Source: Bryopsis sp. KO-2023
Taxonomy: Eukaryota; Chlorophyta; Ulvophyceae; Bryopsidales; Bryopsidaceae
Direction: 5' to 3'
NCBI GenBank assembly: GCA_030272585.1
Contig: BSYQ01000005.1
Location: 6,541,501-6,605,500 of the forward strand
Length of the DNA stretch: 64,000 nt
Each line of letters starts with the position of its first letter. Within the stretch, counting starts at the first letter, position 1. Made by a program: the position numbers and the translations under genes. Below, in pieces: positions 1 through 11,901 of the stretch. The notes beneath the pieces are model-generated. The model searched no databases. It had not been told where the DNA came from and was given only the letters and a program-made list of their open reading frames with translations.

Positions 1-37
1 CAAGAGTTTCTTTCTCTTTGCTTTTTCAAATGTACAG

Positions 38-220
38 GCAAGCAGGGTGAAGGAAAAAATTTTGCTCGAGGGAATATCTTGCCTTTTTGATGACCTCCCA
101 GAAGCAGGATTTCCTCTCGACCGAGATTCGATGAACAGCAAAAACTTCCGAGCCGGACTTAAGTTTTTTTCTCACAGCTGCAAATGGGTACCCCTACAAT
201 CAACAACAGGAGGCAAATGA
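38..220 (+). CDS. 3' terminal exon of an unrecognised gene (partial)
   Basis: A frame open from the left edge runs to a TGA at 218-220. A plausible acceptor (a pyrimidine-rich stretch ending in ACAG at 34-37) places the exon start at 38, giving about 60 codons containing SCLFDDLPEAGFPLDRDSMN, and the composition looks like a real globular protein. The rest of the gene lies left of the window. I do not recognise the family. It could also be chance, since the exon is short and only one junction is visible. Confidence 0.35.
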   Translation, partial: ASRVKEKILLEGISCLFDDLPEAGFPLDRDSMNSKNFRAGLKFFSHSCKWVPLQSTTGGK

Positions 221-1733
221 GAGCTATCCAATAAATGGATATATATATATACATTGACAGCCCATCCCCTCTCATTTGCATCACATGGCTTTCAGCCTCC
301 GCGTAATATATATGGGAAAAAAGAAAAACAGCGAGGATCAATGACAATCCACTGTTCCGTTTGGGCAGGAACCCAACACTGAAAAGCATACAAGCCAAAG
401 GCAACATCTTGAAAAGAGAAGGATATGAGTTCCTGTTGCTTACCTCTCCTCGGAACTCAAACTACCTTACCATCTCCATGTACCAACAGATGTGGCTGTA
501 TACAATTATCATGCGGGGTGCTGGACTGCTCCCTCCAAAGCACTATTTGTTTTTGGAGGGGGAGCTACAGCTCACTTTTTTTAATTTGGGGATATAAGTA
601 TCGACAACATAAATACGTCAATGAAAATCCTGTAGACGTCAGGGAGATGTAGCGCAGCGCAACTTCACGTCTTCACTCACTCGATCCCACAGCTTCACGG
701 CGTCGTCCGTTCGCAGGGCATCGAATCTCGCGTTCCCTTGGAAGAGCGTCCTGGTTCGGTCCGGAGGATAACCTGGATCCCGAGTGCACGAAAACAATCA
801 GCTCATGGCGACGTCTTTCGCACAACGGTTGAAACCCACGAGTTCGGACGCATCCAAACGAGAACTCGTTCTTCAAGGAGTTAGGACTAGAGGGTAGGAG
901 GCGTTTCGGGACGTTGATCAAGACTCTTCCAGCATCAAGAACACCCAGGAAACCACCACTCACTCGTCGCCCCAGAAAAATAACAAGGCACACAGGTACA
1001 ACCCAGCCATTCCCCGGTCATCCCAACCCATTCAACACTGGTTTCAAAGTCGTCAGCGTCCGTCGCTGCGACGTGCACCTCCTTCTGGTGACGTCAATTT
1101 CACACCTGAGCTCGTCAAGGACGGCTGGAGGTCCGTCTCTACGATCAAAGACTCGTCGAGCTTTGGAAGCTCGACCAATCGTGATGGCCCCCGCATCGAA
1201 ACAGACCGGTCCCTGCGCACCAGTGACGATTCTCCCTCACCACAGAGACTTCCCTGACGAAAATCCTTGTTGGGTCGGACAAAGCGGACCGCCAGTATTA
1301 GTCACTGGGCAGGTGCATCATCTTCAAGGCGAAAAACAGAGAGAACCTGCCGATTCTGGGATGTGCAAATTGGTCTTTGAGGGCAGGGGATGCTCTTTCC
1401 TTTTGGGGAACTAAAGACTGCCGAAAATTGAGAGTGTGGCTTCTCAATGGCGGCTTTCTGGACCGCAAACGTTGATTTTTTCTTTGGAACCCGAAATATG
1501 TAGCACTGTGTGCACCCAGCCGCCTTTGTGTTGCTGAAAATAGCGGCTGGAGGCATCCGCGCAACGTCGCACTATTTCCTCTGGAAATTTTCTCACGCAA
1601 GACAAAAGCCAAGAACATCGATACACAATTTTACGTTGGCGACAAACAACCACCTCCACGAGAGCGCTGGTTTTGCGCTTTGAAACGGCACCGCTACCAC
1701 ACACAATAACAATAACACAAACAGAAAACGGAT
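221..1733. other. Stretch without a supported gene
   Basis: Contains an (AT)n microsatellite at about 239-251. From about 660 the base composition becomes richer in CG dinucleotides. One possible first exon starts with ATG at 1183 and ends at a CAG|GTGCAT donor near 1310 (start MAPASKQTGPCAPVTILPHH), but I could not connect it to downstream exons with confidence. Confidence 0.3.
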
Positions 1734-2336
1734 ATGCATGGATTCAACAATTTTCATGCACGCATCGCTTCTTTTCCCGCAGCCAAAGCTTGGAGTTTCT
1801 GGCATTCTGAGACCCCCACCGCCCTCAAGTCGAACGCATCCCCGAGCTCACCTTCCACAGGTAAATCCATCGCAAAGCGTGGGCAGCACACAGGACACGA
1901 TCGTGGCTGGAAAATGTCAATTTCTGTGGAAGAAGACGGCGCCGCACACGCAAGGTCAAACCTCGACCTCACACGCTCGTTCCAGGTGCCATCTTTCTCG
2001 CTGAGGCAATCTCTGCTTCCAGGGCGCATTACGGATGCCTCCAGAAATCATTTGGGCAAAGCATTTTTCCTTAATCATCCCTTGAAAGTGCCAAGCGAGT
2101 TGTCTGAGCTCTGCGCAGCTTTCCCAACCCTGCGGATTCGGAGGGATTCTCAGAGCGCCAAAGTGTGGACCAAAGGCATTTCAGCTTCGCCCAGAAACTA
2201 TAGGAAAAAGGAACCGCTGGATGTTCTGGTGCCTCGACAGCTGACGAAGGTGATCACGAAGGACGTCACCAGTTGGTTTTCGTTTTCGGTTTTTCACTCG
2301 CTGAAGGTTGGCACAGCTGCTACCCCTGGCCTGTGA
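1734..2336 (+). CDS. Possible coding region of unknown function
   Basis: A 200-codon open frame begins with ATG and ends at TGA. The protein is basic and Ser/Pro-rich with no motif I recognise. The frame contains splice-like signals (CAG|GTAAAT near 1860, CAG|GTGCCA near 1986, and an acceptor CCGCAG near 1782), so the true product may be a spliced gene starting at 1183 rather than this uninterrupted frame. In a region where other genes are heavily interrupted, a 600-base frame could also be fortuitous. Low confidence. 2337-2849, between this frame and the next gene, shows nothing beyond presumed upstream sequence of that gene. Confidence 0.2.
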   Translation: MHGFNNFHARIASFPAAKAWSFWHSETPTALKSNASPSSPSTGKSIAKRGQHTGHDRGWKMSISVEEDGAAHARSNLDLTRSFQVPSFSLRQSLLPGRITDASRNHLGKAFFLNHPLKVPSELSELCAAFPTLRIRRDSQSAKVWTKGISASPRNYRKKEPLDVLVPRQLTKVITKDVTSWFSFSVFHSLKVGTAATPGL

Positions 2337-2849
2337 TGAAGCTCGGGTTGCCCTTTTCGAAAACTTTTCGTTTCATTATTCCTGTTAGCTCTTTCTGATT
2401 CGATCGACGGAGACACAAATATATCGTCAGGACTTGGACCTGGGCCGATTCGTGCCGCTCGTTTTCCGCTCCAGCAAAACGAATCCGCGGTTCTTGAAGA
2501 GACTTTTTATTCGAGCTCGTGCTCCACGAACGTGAGGCTGTCGCTTTCCGAAATCTTGCGGACGTCTTTCCGCCTATGTTCGTCGACGGGGGAAGGGAAG
2601 AGAATTTCCGCGTTCTGCTTGCTGTAGAGTTTTACCCAGTGCCCAACGAAAGCGCTCGTAACATAGCATTCGCGGTGGTGGGAAGGGTGGAGGTCCCGTT
2701 CTCCAGAACTCGCTCTAACTGCTCTGTGTTTGGCTCGCTCCAGAACAAAATCATTCTTTGGAGGGGGACATAAAGGTTCACGAAGAATAGTTGGGGGGGT
2801 GGAACGGAGTCGGCCTATCGTCTTTTGAGACGATACCTCCTCGCTTGCC

Positions 2850-5800
2850 ATGCCAGAGAAAAGTGAGTTCATCGACAGAAGCTTCAGGTTTCGTCGCAAC
2901 GTGAGAACTCTCTATTCCTCCACACCGTTTCTTTGTTTGGTGACCTATCGTTCGTGTGTGTGTTCGAGCAGCAAGGAAGTTCCGAAAGAAAACTGCACCC
3001 ATCGGGGAAATCCTTCAGTTGGGCCACGTGCAAGATGGGGAGCTTCTGCGTTACAAAGTAAGGCCCGCTGTTTCGCTGACTCGTTTCTGGAAGTGCTGAC
3101 GAAGCCATCAATCGTTTAACCCCCCCCTCATTTTTCGACCAAGCAAAGAGTGAGATGATGTCGGTTACTGTGTTCCAAAGATGCACAAAGATCAAAAAAA
3201 GGATGCTGGGGGAGGTAAAGAAATATGATGTTTTGCTCCTTAGAATAAAAGCAAGGATTTGCTGATGGTGGGGAGGGCCAGAAGCGATGGAATCGAATGC
3301 TACGAAAGGCCTGGTGTCAGTTACACTCAATTCGAGCAAATGGCAGGAAGCAAGCTCCATCGTCCCTGCGAGCACATCATGGCTCTGAATGGCAAAACGC
3401 TCCAACAGATCATCGGAGAGATTCGAGCCCAGCAGCTCCAGTACGACATCCCAGATGAGCGGAGAGACTACCATCTTGTTGCAAAACTGGATCGAAACCC
3501 TTTTTGGAACAAAAAAGATGCAACCAAGTCGGCCCAAGCCTTGAAAAAACTATGTTCTCTGTGCGGAGTGCATTCTCGAGAGGTAGGCAATTTTGTAAAG
3601 CAATATTTGGCATCCCAACCAATACAAACGCACTGGTGATCTCCATTTTCTTTGGAATTTCTTGTGGTTCAGGGAGGATTGATATTGTGCAGAAGATGTC
3701 CAGCAGCTTATCACCCCACCTGTGCATCAACAGTATCAGTTCTACCATCGCCGGACTGGGCTTGTCCAGCTTGCACTTGTTCGATATGCTGTGGAAGCCA
3801 CTTTGCCTCACACACACATCTCAGATTGCCGGCCTGCTTCATCGACACCGTGCCAACGGGGCGGCCCAAGAACACATGCACAATCGAACTGCCAGCAGAG
3901 GGCTACGTCAGCTTGGAGTGGGTTCAGGCAGTCATGGAGACTCGAAGTCTGGTTAAAGATATTTTGATGGAGGAGGCCAAAAAAGGTGACGTAGCTGGCG
4001 GGAGCGGTGGAACTGGGAAGATTGCTGAGACTGGGAATGTGGGCTCGCACCATGCTCTGTTGGAGGAATTGCTTGGGTTGGCAAGGGACTGCACCGAGTT
4101 GGAGCAAATTCGATCCAAAGTGGATGAGAAATTTGCAGAGGGTCAGGGAACCTCTGTAATGAGCGACTCCCTTGAAAATTTGTGCAAATTTTTGTTCCCA
4201 GCTGAAGAGGCCAAGGTGGGTGATTGGTGGAAAATTGAATGGTGGTTGTTGCACTTCATTTCTTTTGCTTTCTTTTGACAGCTCCCTTCTGGGTGGTTTT
4301 CAATGGTGCAATGTGCTTTTGTGTGGATATTTTAGGACCGTGAACAAATGCTAATAATGGTGTCGAAACACTTGCTGGATTTGGCGACCAGCAACGGCTC
4401 AAAACCGAAAGCAAATAGTCTTGAAGGGGGAAACATCAAATCCTCTCCACCTGCATGGCGAGGGATACCATTGAAACGAAGAAAGATCCAACCTGACTCG
4501 CTGAAACCTCCGAATCGATGCCCCGATCAATCAGCTCAAGAGGGGTTCCCCATTGCTAGAAACGGCGTCCCTCAAATGCCCAAGGGTTTTCCAGGCAGAC
4601 ACCCGATGCAATGGTACCAAATGAATCGAGGTGCTGGCTTCAGAGGCTTTCCTCAAGGCCTCCCTCCCATGGGATCGTCTGAAGTGCGAAACGCAGTTGA
4701 GCAAATGACGAGGCATATGATGGGAGCCATGGGTGCGATGGGCAGGTTTGGTATGTTTCCTGGTATGGGGGGCGGCTTCCCCCAAGAAAATGGAATGCCT
4801 GGGTGGTTCAATAGGAAATGGCGTCCCAGAGGTTCACCAGCCAATGGTGCAAAAGATCCACGATTTTGCTCCATACAGCCGCCACTGTTGATTCCAGAAA
4901 ACGACAAAGAAGGGGAGAAAGAGGCAGAGGAAAAAGAACTGAATTTGTTCGTCACTGGGACGAACGGCACCGCCACATGCGAGGCCGTTCAGTCGAAAAT
5001 TGATGCAAACTTTGATGCTGTTGCTGAGCTGATGGATCCAGAAATCCTACGGCAGGCTGGAGTCGAAGTCGACAAGGTCGATGCTGAATTTGGATCCAAA
5101 GACATGGAACTTGTTGAGCTGGTGGATGTGCCAAGGTTCGATTTGGGGGCTTATTTAGCTGAGTATGAAGCCCAGTCTGACCATACGATGAGCAGTGGGA
5201 GCGGATCCTCTGTTGATGTCGACATGAGGGATGAAGTTGATGGATTGGGAAGCTGTGGCATTGTGGTGCATGATTCTGATTGCAAGATTGCTGCCGAGGA
5301 TGATCAGCAAGAGGATGGTGTGCTGGAATCCAATTGCTCGGAGGGTATGGTGGCACCATTGATCAATGCATCCAATGAACCTGGATGCAGTGGAGAGCCT
5401 TCTGGTCAAAAAGAGGGTGGCACAGAGGATCAACCTGGAAATGAAGGAGTTGGTAGACCTGGAATGGAATGCAGTGGGAAACCTAGGGAGGATTGTGATG
5501 CAGCGGAGGCTCGATGGGATGCCAACACTGGGGCCGAGACAAGGCATGCATCCAATGAGCAAGATAGACCTGTTGATGTGGATTGTATTGTCGATGTGGT
5601 AATGGCTGATGCTTGCAACAAGCCTGTCGTGGATGATCGAGGTGGAAATGGGGAGGGATGCGAAGCTGAGATGGAGCTGGATGATGTTGACCATGGGTGC
5701 ATGAAATGCAGTAATGTGGAGAACGTTGAAGCTGAATGCAACCGAGGTGCAGGGCAGGCATCGGCTCCACCAGACAATAGGAATAACCCAGGCGATGGGT

Positions 5801-8586
5801 GTGAAGGGGCCAACGCACCACAAACCACAGGGAAAAATGGTGGGAATGGGAAATCATCGCCCCGATGCTTATCCGAAATAGCTAAATCAGGCAAAGGGTC
5901 CAAGTCAAAGAGTCAGACTGAGTGCAGCTCTCAGCCAGCGGCTCCTTCGGATTCAGCTACTGTGACCGATAATGGCCTGGGGGTGGCTGGTGGAGATGAG
6001 TGTGAGGAAACTCAGCAACCCAGGGAATTGCAAGGTTTCGATCAATCTCTGGAAGTGTGCTGTGCACAGTGCAACAGGAGGTGCCATTTGGGGTGTCTAT
6101 CTCCTAATCAGATTCGATCATGGGCCCCGTGGTTTTGTTGCCAGGGTTGCCACGATGTCAGCTGGAGCTTGGCAGAGGTCAACTGTCGGGGATTGATTCA
6201 GGTAAATATTGAAGACACTGTGCATTCCAAAGCTTGCCTGTTTTCCTGTGAAAACTTCTGAGGGGTGAGCAAGTGCTGTGCATCCAATATTTTTGACAAG
6301 AAGTCTGTGCATTGTGAGGTGGGGTCCATCTTGGAATCATTCGAAAATATATAAATTTTTTTTGGTGCGGTAGTGAAAACTGATCTTTGAATTACATTTT
6401 CTAAACTATATGTTTGATGAATGTGGGGGTGATTTTTTGCTTTGGCTTGGTCTCCAGATTGACAGGCTAGTGGATAACACCCCAGTAAGCTGGCAGCTGA
6501 TCAGAGGGGCAGCTGTAGTGGATTCCAACACTTGTCAGGGGTATGCACCCCGATACAAGACGTCGCAGAGAAAGCAACTCAAGCAAGTTTTGAATGTAAG
6601 CTTTTATCAATGGATATTCACAAAATATCGCCGTTATTCATTACGCATTTCTGACTGCTGCCAGAAAACTTGGCTTGAAAATCTGTTTGCTTGTTCTAAA
6701 AATAGTACAACTCACTTCAGTGCGACGTTGAAGAAAATAAGTCCCCTATCCCTCCTCTTTCCTTCAAAAATTTTCAGGTTGTGAAACGGGCTTTGCCATG
6801 TGTGGATGATCTCGACCTTATATCTTTTCTGGTGGGGAACAGGTGATTTGTGATGTAATGCAAGCAAGTCAAGTTCTAGACAATGATATGCTGGCGTCTC
6901 TGATACAAGGGCGGGCATCTCCAGACAGCAGGAGAGACTTTTCGAATTTTCACACGGCTGTTCTGTGGGTGGGAGCGACTTTGGTTGGGGCTTGCCAAGT
7001 CAGAGTCTTAGGGCAGCCGCTTGCCGAGATCACATACTTCGAAATTCGCCCTGAGTTTCGGAGGAGCGGGCTAGGGAAGCATTTGCTGGGGGCGCTGGAG
7101 AAAAGGCTGCTGGAATTGGGGGTGGAGAGATTAGTCATGCCATCGATCAAAAACGTTGAGCACATGGGAGGCTTAAGGAAGGTGGGGAACGAGAAGCAAC
7201 GAGAAATTGCGAAAAATATCAACTGAACCTGTTTGAAACAGACTCTTTTGAAGATGAAACACTCAAAATTCAGTTTTTTCTTAAATGTCCTCTTCTCCGT
7301 AAAACTCCCAATTTGTATTCAGCAATGGAGAAAACTTCGTTGAACTTGAGCAACTGCAATACGAGAGATATAGCAAACCACCCCTACTAATTTCCTTGAT
7401 TTTTTTCCTTTTTTTGACACCTTAATTTTCTTTGTTTTTTCTGATTAGACAGATGGCTGGCCAGCAGCCATGGGCTACATCGAATCCTCTGTTTCCGAAT
7501 TTTCCGAATTCAATACATTCGGGTTGGTGCATGTTCCAGGTTTTCCTTTTGCCATGAAAACATGTAAAATGGAAAACCTTGTGCAGGTGCGTAATATATT
7601 CTCGATTTTTTTTCCTGAACTTATCTTGATAATTGTTGATTTATTATCATGTTGGGCTAAATCACCACGTTGTGAACGGCCTTCGTTGGGCAAATTTGCC
7701 TCATGTAAATTACATTCATTCATTATGTTGCATTTTTCTTTCCTCTTACAAGGGGAGGGTGAAGTTTTGACTGATTGTGACATGGGTCTGTTGATTCGTC
7801 ACAGTTTGAGATGTATTGCAAAAGACCCCCTGTTCGACGGGAGAGGCTGCTGCAAGCCATGGTGGAACTCAAGAGAAGCAAAACTGGAAAAAAGAAAATT
7901 GGAGCTCACACGGACAAAAGCAGTCTTTCACAAGAGGAACCCTCGAAATATCGGGGTCAGTTGCTGAAATAAAAGTTTGACCGTGATAAATTAAGAAATA
8001 AAGCTAGAATTGACTGTAATAATGGTACAATACCCTGTGTGTTGATTGTGTTTTGTTGAAAACAGAGACCTGCGAATGACTTATTGGATAGTACTGTTCG
8101 TTGTAATGACAGACTCTCAGCAGCCGGAAAAGAGCGATAGAGGGAGTGCTGGAACCTCAAAAACCCTAAAAGGAGAGGATGCCATGCTGGTTGCCCAAAT
8201 AGAATCCCCCCCGCAGGACGGCCCCAACACAAGCGTAATAGATTCCAAAGAAGATTCTACTATCAAAAAAAGGTAGGTTTCTCTTTTGAAATCTATCTGA
8301 AATTTTGCCACGATATCCCAGCCGTTTTATAAGCCCTTCCAACACAGCAGGTTTCAGAACAATTTCAAAGTGGTGACTGGGCTCTTTTCAAAGTGGTGCA
8401 CATTTTTGGGGAGTTTTGGGGGAACTTTGTTGGAAAAAAACAACAAACAGGGAGTGAACATATTTGCATTCGACACCTTGGTGTTGTGTGTACCTGTTCT
8501 TCAATGTACTAATGTATTGTGTGATTTTCCGATTTCTTTTCAGGAAACAACCAACCCAGAGTGAATCCAAATCACTGGAAGGATGA
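2850..8586 (+). CDS. IDM1-like TDBD-PHD-PHD-GNAT chromatin reader/acetyltransferase
   Basis: Twelve exons: 2850-2862, 2972-3057, 3244-3582, 3673-4215, 4336-6201, 6458-6595, 6778-6842, 6932-7181, 7449-7586, 7805-7955, 8113-8272, 8544-8586, about 1263 residues. Residues ~20-110 match the TDBD/Tify-binding type domain (GSKLHRPCEHIMALNGKTLQ). A PHD finger follows (CSLCGVHSREGGLILCRRC ... CPAC) around 136-185. A 550-residue acidic low-complexity linker leads to a second, partial PHD (WAPWFCCQGC, about 900-945). A GNAT fold covers ~990-1140 with acetyl-CoA loop RRSGLGKHLL and LAEITYF. This order is that of plant INCREASED DNA METHYLATION 1, a histone reader/acetyltransferase acting in active DNA demethylation; a nuclear role here is inferred. 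The N-terminal 13-base exon and the last two exons are the least certain. The junction at 6842 is ambiguous. Confidence 0.8.
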
Positions 8587-9386
8587 CTGGTTCTCGAAAC
8601 CACTGGTCAATGGTTGCAGCGATCATATTGTCTTTTTTTTTAAAAGTTTTGGGGGGGGGGTGCAGCAGAGGGGCAAGGGGGGGACATACACAGTTTAGCT
8701 AGTTATTGATCAAGGCGATATATAAATAGGTTTTATGAAATGTCAACTCGATTGTAAAAAAAACATGATTTCTATCACTGTGATGTTTTGCTCTTTACTG
8801 AAATACATTTTTTCCACTGGAAATTACACCCAACGAGAGAAAACGTGCCTCGTTGTTTATAAATCAAGTCACCTATTGGGTAAGCACCACAGAGAAAAGA
8901 TAAAGCCGTGAGAATAATGATTCAGTGTTGGCCGTACACATCGTGGACTGAGGCAAAAACAGAATGACAGACAGATGTTCAGTTATTGCCCAACTGAGGT
9001 GCTAGCCGCCCAATCCAAACAAAAAAAGGTTACATCCCAGTCCAAGGTAAACAGGATCATGTGAAGAATCGAGTACGAATGCCACTGTAGAATTTCTTGT
9101 GCCGTAATTATGTTCAAAACGTCTTGACTGAACCGTTTTACTTCAAAGTTTTTGCGTTTTACGGTTTTCCTTTTTCAAGCCCTGTACCCTCAAAGCTTGT
9201 AATCGTTGTGGGACTTCACTCCACAATTCGACCCAGATTTCCTCTGTCGTGTACCGGTGCGTTATCAACAGGACCGTTACTAGAGTTGCAAACGAAATCG
9301 ATTTGGTCTGAACCGCAACCCCGCACCAAAGTGGGCTGGAGTGTGTATTTTTGTGTTGGTAATCTGGGAGAACCGCTGCGGAAAGA
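8587..9386. other. Intergenic stretch
   Basis: 3' flank of the IDM1-like gene and 5' flank of the small secreted protein gene. It holds a G run near 8650 and A/T-rich stretches. An open frame starting at 9097 runs into the next gene but lacks protein-like character, and I take it as chance. Confidence 0.4.
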
Positions 9387-9870
9387 ATGCGCATCGCTGT
9401 ACATTTCTTTCTACTGTGTGTTATCCTTTGCAGCATCGCTCCGAGTTCGTTCGCGGCGTCTCGCGCCCTCAAAATTTTTTCAGCCTTCAGAGATCAGGGT
9501 GAGCTCCCTCCTTCGGCCAGTTTTCGCTGTTTGTGTTCGTCGATCAGTCGTCGACGTTTTCCCTGAAGTTTTGCGCACACGTGTTCGCCGTCGTTTGCGG
9601 AGCTTTCATACACGCGTGTTGATTTTCGCGCGTTCATTGAATCGCTGCGATCAATTGAGTTTTCTTGTTTCGCTGCCTGAAGAGTGCGGTCTCGACGGAG
9701 CACCCTGTTGCAGCACCAGTTTCAGCGAACCACACTGCAAGTTCGGTCAGGTGTGCGTTCAATCAGCCGAAGAAACCGAGGAGGAGGAGACCTCTGATTC
9801 CGATCCTGAACCAGACTCTGCGCCTGGTCCCTTCAAACCTGTTCAGCAAAGAGATTCCCCTGGAAGGTGA
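9387..9870 (+). CDS. Small secreted cysteine-rich protein
   Basis: Two exons, 9387-9498 and 9683-9870, joined through a GTGAGC donor and an AG acceptor in compatible phase, encode about 99 residues. The first exon is a textbook signal peptide ([15 protein letters not shown] followed by APSSFAA), with cleavage likely near residue 24. The second exon starts with a compact Cys module (ECGLDGAPCC, then C, then GQVC), resembling the common secreted CGxxGxPCC...C...C pattern. It ends in a Glu/Asp/Pro-rich tail. No homologue recognised. An uninterrupted frame 9097-9870 overlaps it but ignores the good signal peptide and donor. Function unknown; extracellular or luminal location inferred. Confidence 0.5.
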
Positions 9871-11901
9871 CCGAGCTACTGCACCTATCGAACCAGGCTG
9901 ATGCGTGCATTATACTTGCACGTACCCGCCGCGACCATTCGAATCTGCATCATTTGTCTTGGTACCTTATGTACTGTTCCTTTTGGGTTATGATTTCTAA
10001 TCATCTGGAATGCATCACTATTTCATCACACAAGATGGTAGACTCTTGAACTCTGGGAAAGTACAATACAATGCTTGAGATTCTTGAAGAAAAGAGCCAC
10101 ACATAATTGCCAAGCAGTGTCGCACCTGGAAACCATACATCACCCTCCATGTTCATTACCAAACACATCATCATAGAAATATGTTTATTCCATGATATAT
10201 CCCTTGGATCCAAGGGATATCTCATTCCATGGAACCACTCATCAGGTCGTCTCTCTCTCTGATGATTTTTTTATCTCCTCCAAAACAGAACTCCTCTCTT
10301 GGAATTTGCTTCCACATATTCAGACTGTTTATTTTCCAGGTGCAGAAGATGTGGGACCAAGGGCAATCCTTGTTGTCCAGGAGACCAATGTTTCGGAATC
10401 TTGAAGTGCATCGCTGACCTATCGCTCAAAGAAATGAAGTGAGTTCACTTCAATGCCCAACCATGTGAAATAAACATGTGCTTTGTACAATCGTTTACCA
10501 ATAAATTTCCACCCAGAATTCTGATTGACTAGTCATGGTGACGTGCGTTTGCCAGGTCAGAATCTACCTGCCGATGATAGCAATTGGGCATCAAAATATC
10601 AGAAAAGAAGTCGGTTACTGGTAAGGTGACTGGGTTTTGGGATGGTTGGTTGCTATTGGAAGTCTAGGACAGCTGGAGTGAACACTCAGTGGTGGTGTTT
10701 TTTCGACATGAGGGGTTTGTGAGGGGAAGCAATAAGAGCAGTGAGGACAAATACCACTGCAGCGTCGGCTCTGCCTAACGAAAGCAGTTTGAAACCTTTC
10801 TTTAGGAATAACCTTTAAGAATTATATGTAGACAGTTATATCTCCCTCTGTCGGAGAGAGGGGGAAAAAATAGATTAGCAAATAGGCCTAGAAAGGAGGC
10901 TACCAAGAGAACAATGAGGAGAAAAAGACAGTTTTGCTGGACAGCTGTGCAGCATAGATTTTTTTTTCCCTCAGTCTGGATTTTATATTTAAATGGTAAC
11001 GTGTGGGTTTGTGTTTTGCATGTCCTGAAACTGATTTTTCAAGAAAAAAAAGTTAAAAACAACAATATTTATGGGAGGTTGAAAAACTAGGAGGAAAAAC
11101 ATAGCACGAATTATTATCTTTTTGGTAAGTGACAGCGAGTTTCCAACAAAAGTCACAGCTTTAAAAAGCACCCACTTCCAGCAGGATTTTTTTCTTCATT
11201 TACTGCTATTTAAGAAAAAACAGTTAAGATGGGGAGAGGACAAAATGAAAAAGAAAGTGGGAGAGAGGGAAAAAAAAAATTGCAATTCTGATGTAAGGGG
11301 ATGTCGACCAGGACACTCCAAGGATCGCTTCATGAAGTTGAGCCGAGTTGTTGATTAGTTATTTAGCGGCCGCCTTGTTGAGGGGATGGCATGAAGTTTG
11401 GGATTTGCTTACACTTTAATTTTTACCAAGTGGACTCTAATGATTTTTTACCAAGTGCTTCTGTGGGGTTCTTTGCACTGTGGACTTGTTTCTACAGAGA
11501 GGTCAAAACAAGGCATTTGCAGCCCACTCTCTACACATGCATGTGGGATGATCCAATTCTTTATTCTTTTTTTCATGACAGATATAGCACATAACTAAGG
11601 ATAACTGGAGTGGCTGACCAACAGTCATCCCAACTGGCACTCCTGATATATGTTAAACAAATTAAAATACATCCCCGTGGGGATCACCACCCCTCTCAAC
11701 CATGCCTGTCGAGAAATTGCAGAGAAAAACTCGAGGCCAGCCCCCGGTGCCTTCACTTCAAAACAGAACAGGCACAACAAATGCATCCAGCGAAAACAAC
11801 ATAGTCACTCCATTTTTTTTAACTTCTTGGAATTCCAAAATTAGCTTTTTGAAAGTACAGCGGTTCCACAGAAGGATAAAAAAAGAGAATCAATCAATAA
11901 C
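9871..11901. other. Long intergenic region
   Basis: Two kilobases between the small secreted protein gene and the 3' end of the CGLD27 gene. No exon-like open frame with recognisable protein was found on either strand. It contains a perfect palindrome at 10197-10220, a (TC)n run near 10250 and A-rich stretches near 11260. Part of the right end is presumably 3' UTR of the minus-strand gene. Confidence 0.4.
10197..10220. repeat. 24-base perfect palindrome
   Basis: ATATCCCTTGGA followed directly by its reverse complement, centred on GATC. The flanks (TTCCATGA on the left and TCATTCCATGGAA on the right) are also nearly self-complementary, so a longer imperfect cruciform is possible. Confidence 0.8.

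Noticed and set aside
5155..5823. 222-codon minus-strand frame
   Set aside because: Antisense of the acidic low-complexity linker of the IDM1-like gene.
9097..9870. 257-codon uninterrupted frame
   Set aside because: Its first two thirds are not protein-like. A better spliced model with a signal peptide uses a different frame for exon 1 and shares only the C-terminal part.
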